Source: Couchioplanes caeruleus
Lineage (GTDB): Bacteria; Actinomycetota; Actinomycetes; Mycobacteriales; Micromonosporaceae
Direction of reading: 5' to 3'
Assembly (NCBI RefSeq): GCF_003751945.1
Contig: NZ_RJKL01000001.1
Span: forward strand, 6,882,001-6,946,000
DNA: 64,000 nt
In this document: positions 48,426-54,989 of the stretch, in pieces
Position numbering within the stretch: the stretch's first letter is position 1
How the letters are laid out: each line of letters starts with the position of its first letter
Translations under genes and position numbers: made by a program
Notes under the pieces: model-generated
The model's database searches: none
What the model was told of the DNA's origin: nothing
Seen by the model: the letters and a program-made list of their open reading frames with translations, nothing else

Positions 48426-48475
48426 GGAACGACCCTATCGTTGACAGATCCCACCGATTGCTGAGGAGTGAGGAC

Positions 48476-49906
48476 GTGCCGGAGACCGAAGGTCCGACCA
48501 GACTGTGGGGTGGCCGGTTCGCCGGTGGACCGGCCGACGCGTTGGCACGGCTGAGCGTCAGCGTGCACTTCGACTGGCGGCTGGCGCCGTACGACATCGC
48601 CGCCTCGCGCGCGCACGCCCGGGTGCTGGCCGGCGCCGGCCTGCTCGACGCCGACGAACTGGGCAGGATGCTGGCCGCCCTCGACGACCTGGAGTCGGCG
48701 TGCGCGGCGGGCGAATTCCGGCCCACCATCGAGGACGAGGACGTGCACACCGCGCTGGAACGCGGTCTGCTGGAACGCCTCGGCGCCCTCGGCGGCAAGC
48801 TGCGCGCGGGCCGCTCCCGCAACGACCAGGTCGCCACCGACCTGCGCCTCTACCTGCGCGACCACGCTCGCGGTGTGGCCGCCGCGGTGGTGGAGCTGGC
48901 CGACGCCCTGATCGAGCAGGCCGGCCGGCACATCGACACCCCGGCGCCGGGCCTGACCCATGTGCAGCATGCCCAGCCGGTCAGCTTCGGGCACTGGCTG
49001 CTGGCCCACGTCCAGCCGCTGCTGCGCGACCTGGAACGGCTGCGCGACTGGGACGAGCGCACGGCGATCTCGCCGCTGGGCTCCGGCGCGCTGGCCGGCT
49101 CGTCGCTGCCGCTGGACCCGGCCGCGGTCGCCAAGGAGCTGGGTTTCAAGGCCCCGGTGCAGAACTCCATGGACGGCGTCGCGGACCGCGACTTCGTGGC
49201 CGAGTTTCTCTTCATCACCAGCCTCGTCGGGGTGCACCTCTCCCGCCTCGGCGAGGAGGTGGTGCTCTGGACCTCCACCGAGTTCGGCTGGGTGATCCTC
49301 GACGACGCGTTCGCCACCGGCTCGTCGATCATGCCGCAGAAGAAGAACGCGGACATCGCCGAGCTGGCCCGGGGCAAGGCCGGGCGGCTCATCGGGGGCC
49401 TGGTCGCGGTGCTGACCATGCTCAAGGGCCTGCCGCTGACCTACGACCGCGACATGCAGGAGGACAAGGAACCCGTCTTCGACGCGGTCGACACGCTCCA
49501 GCTCCTGCTGCCGGCGCTGGCGGGCATGATCTCCACGATGACCGTACGGGTGGACAGGCTCGCCGCCGCGGCGCCGGTCGGCTTCTCCCTGGCCACCGAG
49601 GTCGCGGACTGGCTGGTGCGCAAGGGCGTCCCGTTCCGCGATGCGCACGAGATCACCGGTGGGCTGGTGGCCCTGTGCGCGGCCCGCGAGTGCGAGCTCG
49701 AGGACGTCACCGACGACGACCTGAAGACGGTCAGCGAGCATCTCGACCCGTCCGTCCGCGAGGTCCTGTCGGTCCGCAGCGCCCTGGCCGCACGGACCAC
49801 GCCGGGCTCGACCGGCCCCGGGCCGGTCGCCGACCAGCTCCGCACCGCCTCGGACAAGCTCGACGGCTGGCGTGAATGGGCGATCGAACGGGTCGTCCCG
49901 CGCTGA
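48476..49906 (+). CDS. argH: Argininosuccinate lyase
   Basis: Last step of arginine synthesis; splits argininosuccinate to arginine and fumarate. 476 residues from GTG 48476 after GAGGAGTGAGG. Fumarase-superfamily signature GSSIMPQKKN is intact, as are the RSRNDQVATD and THVQHAQPV segments. It is separated from argG by the opposite-strand dapE, so it has its own promoter. TTGACA (48441-48446) is a perfect -35 but lacks a good -10 at the right distance. It borders the decayed accessory region. Confidence 0.96.
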   Translation: MPETEGPTRLWGGRFAGGPADALARLSVSVHFDWRLAPYDIAASRAHARVLAGAGLLDADELGRMLAALDDLESACAAGEFRPTIEDEDVHTALERGLLERLGALGGKLRAGRSRNDQVATDLRLYLRDHARGVAAAVVELADALIEQAGRHIDTPAPGLTHVQHAQPVSFGHWLLAHVQPLLRDLERLRDWDERTAISPLGSGALAGSSLPLDPAAVAKELGFKAPVQNSMDGVADRDFVAEFLFITSLVGVHLSRLGEEVVLWTSTEFGWVILDDAFATGSSIMPQKKNADIAELARGKAGRLIGGLVAVLTMLKGLPLTYDRDMQEDKEPVFDAVDTLQLLLPALAGMISTMTVRVDRLAAAAPVGFSLATEVADWLVRKGVPFRDAHEITGGLVALCAARECELEDVTDDDLKTVSEHLDPSVREVLSVRSALAARTTPGSTGPGPVADQLRTASDKLDGWREWAIERVVPR

Positions 49907-49933
49907 GCGGACGGGCCCGGAACACAGGGAGTA

Positions 49934-50036
49934 AGGCGGGTGATCCTCGGGATCGTCCACAGATAGTCGATCATCATCCTGAGCAGTTTCTCCGGGACTT
50001 CGCAAGGATGCGGCGATGATCGGTGATCACCCGCCT
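49934..50036. repeat. 103-bp inverted-repeat element after argH
   Basis: AGGCGGGTGATC (49934-49945) and GATCACCCGCCT (50025-50036) are perfect 12-bp inverted repeats. Inside, CGATCATC and GATGATCG, then CATCCT and AGGATG, can also pair, so most of the segment could fold into one long hairpin. It resembles a small inverted-repeat element. No target duplication is obvious. It overlaps the end of the regulator pseudogene. Confidence 0.5.
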
Positions 50037-50530
50037 CACCCGCCTCACTGGCCTTGCTGGCCCCAGCTTCGCGGCGACCTGTGCCCGGAAGCCGGCTAGC
50101 TTGCGCTCATCAATGCGGAAAATCCGCGGCCAGACGGGCTCGTCGTTCGAGGCGCGAGCGAGCCGACCTTCGGCGTGATCCAACTTCGCCAGAGCGTTCC
50201 GGTCCCTATCTGGGCAAGGGCGAGCGACTCGATGGCGTCCATCCGGATTCCGGCGATGGCCGGAGACGAGCGCGGGAGCCGGTGGCGGGCATCTGCGATC
50301 AGTCGCACGCTTTCGCTCCTGTCACCGCAACTTGTGACAAATTGGCTCATGCCCAGGTGGCCCGACCGTTCTGCCGCGCGTACGGCAAGTTGATAGTGGG
50401 CGACGGGCGTTGGCTCCGTCTTCAACATCGACGTATAGCCAAGCGACTAGACCTGCCGTCTCACTGAGTACGGCAAACAGCCGGCGGGAGCCGGCGGTAG
50501 GTGGCGGATGCCGGACGACGAGAACGCGAG
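49974..50530 (-). pseudogene. Remnant of an XRE/TPR-type transcriptional regulator
   Basis: Three consecutive minus-strand frames join into one alpha-helical repeat protein. Frame A ends LFAVLSETAGLVAWLYVDVED near 50405. Frame B continues HYQLAVRAAERSG to MDAIESLALAQIG near 50210. Frame C gives DRNALAKLDHAEGRLA and ends after IDERKLAGFRAQVAAKLG. Each change needs one base. The joined product matches the C-terminal TPR part of actinobacterial XRE regulators; the DNA-binding N-terminus is gone. Such regulators commonly lie beside RiPP clusters like the one following. Confidence 0.7.
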
Positions 50531-50547
50531 CGCCGCGTAACCGGGAT

Positions 50548-50572
50548 CGGGCAACCCAACACGGGTTGCCCG
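50548..50572 (-). terminator. Hairpin after the acetyltransferase fragment
   Basis: CGGGCAACCC (50548-50557) and GGGTTGCCCG (50563-50572) form a perfect 10-bp stem with a 5-base loop. It lies just past the acetyltransferase stop on the minus strand. No T-tract follows. Confidence 0.5.
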
Positions 50573-50596
50573 CTCCACACTCTCCCGGGGAGTTCC

Positions 50597-50985
50597 CTAC
50601 GAGGGCGCGCCACTTGAATCGTCGCGCCACTCTCGATCTAGTAGTGAGTAGAGCAGAGAATCGCGCCAAGCGCCGTTGGTGAATACGTGGTCCCTCAATC
50701 GACCTTCGGGCATGAATCCGAGGCGTGCGAGAAGTCGTTGCGACGCCCGATTGTCTGGGCCACACGCAGCCTGTAGGCGGTGCAGACGAAGGGTGTCGAA
50801 CCCGAATGTGACCATGAGGTTGGTTGCCTCAGTCGCATAGCCCTTGCCCCAATCCGAACGTCGTATCGCGTAGCCGAGTTCACCGCTTCGGTCACGACCT
50901 AGTCCGATCCGCACGAAGCCGATCAGCGTGTCAGTGCTGTCCGCGACGGCTAGATTGCGTGACGGCCCGAAGCGGGCGCGCGCTC
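50597..50985 (-). pseudogene. 5'-truncated GNAT acetyltransferase (RimJ/RimL type)
   Basis: The C-terminal two thirds of a GNAT protein are clear: IGFVRIGLGRDRSGELGYAI, the acetyl-CoA loop RRSDWGKGYATEA, NRASQRLLARLGFMPEG, and the LLDREW ending. The first 60 to 70 residues and the start codon are missing; upstream of about 50985 the frame has no family sequence and abuts the ribosome site of the divergent small gene at 51008. It is therefore probably non-functional. Confidence 0.7.
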
Positions 50986-51007
50986 TGCCACCTGGGAGGG
51001 CGGACGG

Positions 51008-51205
51008 ATGGCGATGTATTCCGGCGGTGAGCTGATCGAAATGGCTCAAGCGATGCTGGAGCGGCACACGGTGTCGAGGGCCGATGGTCGATGCGTGTCC
51101 TGCGGCGTTCTCGGCCCGCGCGCAAGCCACGAGCGGGCGGCACGGGTGTTCGCGCTGGCGTTGCGCCTACCCCAGCGGGTGCCGGGGTTGACCAACCGCA
51201 TTTGA
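51008..51205 (+). CDS. Small CxxC protein, function unknown
   Basis: 65 residues from ATG 51008, 7 bases after GGAGGG. It contains GRCVSCGVLGP and a basic, helical C-terminus ARVFALALRLPQRVPG. Small proteins of this kind are common in actinobacterial accessory regions near XRE regulators. The two cysteines could be half of a metal site. No enzyme role is evident. Confidence 0.55.
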   Translation: MAMYSGGELIEMAQAMLERHTVSRADGRCVSCGVLGPRASHERAARVFALALRLPQRVPGLTNRI

Positions 51206-51256
51206 TCGGCACTCGCCGTGCGGATGCGCCTTCATGGTTCGAGGCGGCGAGTTGAG

Positions 51257-51577
51257 GTGCCAGCGGCACCGATGCCGCGCTCCGGTGACGTGGTGTACCT
51301 CGGCCTGGCCGCGAACGTGCAGTTCGGCGGGAACCGGGGCTTCTACTTCCGGGTGATCAGGGTCCATGACTGGACGACTTATGAGGGCTGGATGTGGCTA
51401 GACGGCTACCAGCTCAGCCAAGGAGGCGAGGCGGTAGAGCGACGTTCCGTCTTCGTCCAGATTGCCGGGCTACGGCCCGCGCCGCAGGTGCCGGCATGCA
51501 CGGCACCCCCGACGGGCGAGCGCGCACCGTTGGGGAGTGCGCGCCCGCTCCGGCGCGGCCGACACGAGCGACGGTGA
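51257..51577 (+). CDS. Small conserved hypothetical protein
   Basis: 106 residues from GTG 51257; ATG 51272 is an alternative. A compact beta-rich domain, GDVVYLGLAANVQFGGNRGF through WMWLDGYQLSQGGEAVERRSVF, ends at IAGLRPAP, followed by a variable tail of about 35 residues. I have seen this domain pattern in actinobacterial genomes without assigned function. It sits in the row of small genes leading to the graspetide precursor. Confidence 0.55.
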   Translation: MPAAPMPRSGDVVYLGLAANVQFGGNRGFYFRVIRVHDWTTYEGWMWLDGYQLSQGGEAVERRSVFVQIAGLRPAPQVPACTAPPTGERAPLGSARPLRRGRHERR

Positions 51578-51584
51578 GGGTCTG

Positions 51585-51845
51585 ATGCAGCAGCTTTCGA
51601 CCAGCGCGCGCGGCCTGGCCACCGTGGGCGCCCACACCCCAGATGCCGACTTGTGTGAAGTGCTGGCCCGCGCGGCGGCAATCGTCGCCGCGCACACCGT
51701 GCGCGACGGCCTGTGTGCCGGATGCCGCGATTGGTGGGCGCGATTGGCGCCGTTCCCGTGCGAACAGGTGCGGTGGGCGCGGGCAATCCGCGATCGGTAC
51801 GGCGACGCCTGTGCAACCGGGCGAGAGTCCGGCGGTGCCGCGTGA
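51585..51845 (+). CDS. Small Cys-containing protein, function unknown
   Basis: 86 residues from ATG 51585, 4 bases after GAGGG and 7 bases after the previous stop. Helical, with CAGCRDWWARLAPFPC in the second half, suggesting a three-cysteine site. Its spacing suggests co-transcription with the preceding and following small genes. No recognised family. Confidence 0.5.
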   Translation: MQQLSTSARGLATVGAHTPDADLCEVLARAAAIVAAHTVRDGLCAGCRDWWARLAPFPCEQVRWARAIRDRYGDACATGRESGGAA

Positions 51846-51930
51846 GCCGATCTCGCAGTACGCCACCCGCGCGGGCGCCTCCGGGAAACCGACCGCACAT
51901 CGCCCCGCACTACTCCTGCCAGGAGGCATG

Positions 51931-52272
51931 ATGTCCCCGACCGCCCCCGTTCTGTCCAGTCCAGTGACCGATGACCCGCTGTACCCGGCGGCCGGGTTCT
52001 TGCCGCTCGGCCGCCCGCTGGGTGCGGTCGACGGCGACGACATGGCGCCAACCTCGGCCGACCGGCGGCCGTTCGGGTTGCGCTTCGCCGTCGTGCCGGC
52101 GCACCCGATCCCGGTGGACCTGACGACGGTCCGCTACGACCCCGATCGACAGATGGCGGTCGACACCACCGGCGCGCCGGTGCTCGGCAAGCACTCGACC
52201 GGGGCGACAAGCACCCGCACCTCGGACGGGCACAAGAGCATGGATTCCGACACCGACCACACCGAGGACTGA
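51931..52272 (+). CDS. Graspetide (ATP-grasp RiPP) precursor peptide
   Basis: 113 residues from ATG 51931, four bases after AGGAGG. The leader has RPFGLRFAVVP and the tail is a Thr/Ser/Asp-rich core, GKHSTGATSTRTSDGHKS then MDSDTDHTED, the layout of the actinobacterial putative ATP-grasp-target RiPP family. In that family an ATP-grasp ligase links core Thr/Ser/Lys side chains to Asp/Glu. The ligase (damaged) starts 4 bases after its stop. The precursor itself shows no damage. Related products are fuscimiditide-type peptides. Confidence 0.8.
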   Translation: MSPTAPVLSSPVTDDPLYPAAGFLPLGRPLGAVDGDDMAPTSADRRPFGLRFAVVPAHPIPVDLTTVRYDPDRQMAVDTTGAPVLGKHSTGATSTRTSDGHKSMDSDTDHTED

Positions 52273-52276
52273 GCCG

Positions 52277-52735
52277 GTGAGCGACGGGCGCACGCTGCTA
52301 GTGCTGACCCAGCGATACGACGCAACCGCTGACTTCGTGGTGGCGGAACTGGCAGCACGGGACCGGCCGGTGTTCCGGTGCGACCCCGGCGACTTTCCGC
52401 AGACGTTGACGCTCGTCGCGCTGTGGGGCGAAGGCTGGCACGGCAGCCTCCGCCAGCCCGGCCGCCCTGAGGCCGCCGGGCTGGATTGGCGCACCGATTA
52501 CGACAGCCTGTCGTACTCCGTGGTCACCGTGCCCGACCCCGTACGCGAGGCGGTGCGGCGCCTGCTGGCCCGGCTGCGGCTGCGCTTCGGTGCGCTGGAC
52601 TTCATCGTCACCCCGCACGATGAATGGATCTTCCTGGAGATCAACCCCAACGGCCAATGGGCGTGGCTGCAAGACGCCACCGGACTACCCATCGCCGCCG
52701 CGATAGCGGACGCTCTGACCAAGGAGACGACATGA
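52277..52735 (+). pseudogene. ATP-grasp peptide maturase lacking its central region
   Basis: 152 residues in an open frame, about half the 300 to 330 expected. Residues 1-58 (RTLLVLTQRYDATADFVVAEL to GSLRQPGR) are the N-terminal domain of TgmB-type maturases. Residues from about 65 (GLDWRTDYDSLSYSVV) to the end are the C-terminal part with LRFGALDFIVTPHDEW and FLEINPNGQWAWLQD. The 150 to 170 residues between, which include most of the ATP site and substrate-facing part, are absent at about 52450-52485. The deletion is in frame. Activity is very unlikely. Confidence 0.75.
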
Positions 52736-53239
52736 CCGATACCGCCCAACAACTGCGTAGTGGGCTCGTGGACGAGCTGACCGGCCGTGGCTGGCTCACC
52801 GAGGCGTGGCGGCCCGCATTTGCCACCGTGCCCCGACCGCCTTCCTGTCCCGCTTCTTCCGTCAGACCCCGGACCGCACCCGGTGCGAAGCGGTCGACGC
52901 GGGCGAGCCCGGGGCGTTGGAGCTGATCTACTCCAACAGCGTGCTCCCTACCCAGCTCGACGGCGATGACGCCCGCTGGGATGAGGCCCGTCGCGACGGC
53001 CCGATCAAGGGCGTGCCGACCTGTTCGAGCACCCATCCGGGCCTCATGGCGATCATGCTGGACGCGCTCGACGTGGCCGACGGGCACCGTGTGTTGGAGG
53101 TCGGCGCCGGTACCGGCTACAACGCCGCGCTCATCGCCCACCGGCTCGGTTCGCCGCTGGTCACCACCGTCGACATCGACGCCGGTTCGGTGCAGCGGGC
53201 ACGCGAGGCGTTGAGCACGGTCGGGTATGCCGTCACTAA
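52732..53239 (+). pseudogene. Protein-isoaspartate-type methyltransferase, frameshifted and truncated
   Basis: ATG 52732 overlaps the ligase stop. The first 34 codons give MTDTAQQLRSGLVDELTGRG and stop making sense after ATVPR; one base missing near 52834-52837 moves the homology to the next frame, AFLSRFFRQTPDRTRCE. That frame continues through VLEVGAGTGYNAALIA (SAM site) and ends its match at VGYAVT near 53235. The last half of the enzyme is missing. In graspetide clusters such methyltransferases act on a core Asp to make aspartimide. Confidence 0.75.
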
Positions 53240-53989
53240 TACCGGGCCGACGGCATCCGCCGGCAATGGCTCGACGTCGGCCTCGACACCGGGCCCTCCG
53301 ACCGCGGAACCGCCGAACGGATCCTCACCCGCTTCTACCGGCGGCACGGCCGGGGACGGCCCCGGTTCGTCTGGGTGGACTCCCCGGCAGCCGCCCTGCC
53401 GCACACGACCGGCATCCCTGGCCACGACGACCTGCACGCGTGGCTGCGCCCGTTGCCGCCGCGCGGCCGTCCGCCCGTCGCCGTCGACATCGCCGCGAGC
53501 TGGTCCCACTTGTTGGCCGCCCTCGAGGCCGCCGCCGACCACCCGGATCTCGAACCGGCGCGGCACGTCCGCAAGGACGACAAGCCGTGGCCGGAGCTGC
53601 CGCCCGAGGCGGCCCTGGAGGCGGGCGTGCCCTTGCGCGTGGTGGTGCGCCGAGGCGTCCAGGACGCGTTGCGGACCGCGCTGATGGAGAACGTCGCGCT
53701 GCCGGTGCGGGCCGCCCTCGGGCCACCGGCCCGGCTGCCGATCTGCTGGTACGGCCAGCAGGACGCGTCCTGGATCGCCCAGCACGACGTCCTGCGCCGG
53801 CTGGGCCTGTCCCATCCGGCACCGTGTGACATCACGGACCTCGACGACTGGGCGGCCCTCGCCCGCGCCGCCGGCTGGTGGTGGCCCTGCCAGGAGGTCT
53901 GCGTGGCCGTGGAACGGCCGGCGCGCATCGGACCGGAGGTCGTCGTGTACCGCGACGGCAGTCGGCGCCGGGGTGGCTCAGACGGATAG
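53240..53989 (+). pseudogene. DUF6745-type protein, 5' truncated, fused behind the methyltransferase remnant
   Basis: The frame opens right after a TAA (53237-53239) with YRADGIRRQWLDVGLDTG and has no start codon near its beginning; the first is GTG 53375. The C-terminus has the family hallmark WYGQQDASWIAQHDVLRRLG and AGWWWPCQEVCVAVERP. The missing N-terminus and the abrupt junction with the methyltransferase at 53231-53240 indicate a deletion that removed the end of one gene and the start of the other. It ends 12 bases inside the convergent permease gene. Confidence 0.65.
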
Positions 53990-54895
53990 CCGGTGATCGT
54001 CCTCCGCCGGGCTGGTCTGCCCCGGGATCCGCGTCGCGTCCCGGGCTGCGGCCGCCCGGCGGACGAGCGTGACCGCGACCGTGACGAGGATCGCCGTGCC
54101 GGTGACGATGCCCACCGCGAGGGTCGGGACGTCGAGGAGCTTGAGGGCGCTGGCCAGCAGCACGACCACCAGGGCGGTGCGCACGATGCCGGCCGGAGCG
54201 CGCGAGGAGATGCGGGCGCCGAGCAGGACGCCCGGGATCGAGCCGAGCAGGACCGAAGCGGTGAGGTCGAGGTGCAGGTCGCCGAAGAAGGCGTGCCCGA
54301 CCGCGGCCGACAGGACCAGCGGGACCGCCTGCACGAGGTCGGTGCCGACGAGGTCGTTGGCGCGCAGCTTCGGGTAGAGCGCGAGCAGGGCGACGATGAT
54401 CAGGGATCCGGAGCCGACGCTGGTGAGCCCGACGATGATGCCGCCCACGACGCCCAGCAACAGCGTCGGCACCGGGCGTACGGTGATCGGCGCAGGCGGG
54501 CCGTCGCCGCGCTGGCGGCGGCTCACCCAGGCCTTGAGCAGCAGGCCGCCGGCGGCCAGCAGGAGCGCCACCCCGAGCGCCACCTTGATCGTGTGCTGCA
54601 CCGAGGCGTCGTCGCCGAGCAGCCGCAGCACGAGGACTCCGAGGAATGCGCTGGGCACGCTGCCCGCGCAGAGCCAGGCCACGAGCTTCCAGTTGACCGT
54701 CCCGCGCCGGGCGTGCACCCAGCCGCCGAAGGGCTTCATGACCGCGCTGGCGGCCAGGTCGCTGGAGACCGCCGCCACCGGCGGGACGCCGAAGACGAGC
54801 ACGAGCAGGGGGGTCATGAGGGCGCCGCCGCCCATCCCGGTGAGTCCGACCACGATGCCGACGCCGAGTCCGGCGAGCGCCAGGGTGAGATCCAT
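53978..54895 (-). CDS. TauE/SafE-family permease
   Basis: 305 residues from ATG 54895. About eight membrane segments. The two internally related halves start GLGVGIVVGLTGMGGGALMT and GVVGGIIVGLTSVGSGSLI, the repeat typical of the family, which exports sulfite or organosulfonates or moves other small anions. The substrate cannot be set. The frame continues upstream without ribosome site or homology. The C-terminal cytoplasmic tail is short. Confidence 0.88.
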   Translation of the reverse strand: MDLTLALAGLGVGIVVGLTGMGGGALMTPLLVLVFGVPPVAAVSSDLAASAVMKPFGGWVHARRGTVNWKLVAWLCAGSVPSAFLGVLVLRLLGDDASVQHTIKVALGVALLLAAGGLLLKAWVSRRQRGDGPPAPITVRPVPTLLLGVVGGIIVGLTSVGSGSLIIVALLALYPKLRANDLVGTDLVQAVPLVLSAAVGHAFFGDLHLDLTASVLLGSIPGVLLGARISSRAPAGIVRTALVVVLLASALKLLDVPTLAVGIVTGTAILVTVAVTLVRRAAAARDATRIPGQTSPAEDDHRLSV

Positions 54896-54989
54896 CGGTC
54901 GAGTCTCGGCAACAATCCCTGCTTTGTCTACTAACCGGGTCGAGTTTGTGGACTTTTCCTGCCGCCGTCCCACCCATTGGCACGACGGG

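Noticed and set aside
48441..48475. Promoter of argH from TTGACA at 48441
   Set aside because: The -35 is perfect but the -10 position 17 bases on reads AGGAGT, inside the ribosome site; not convincing.
49953..49961. DnaA box TCGTCCACA
   Set aside because: Single site with one mismatch inside the inverted-repeat element; expected by chance.
49907..50600. tRNA or integrase marking a classic genomic island
   Set aside because: No tRNA-like fold, attachment repeat or recombinase gene is visible on either side of the accessory region.
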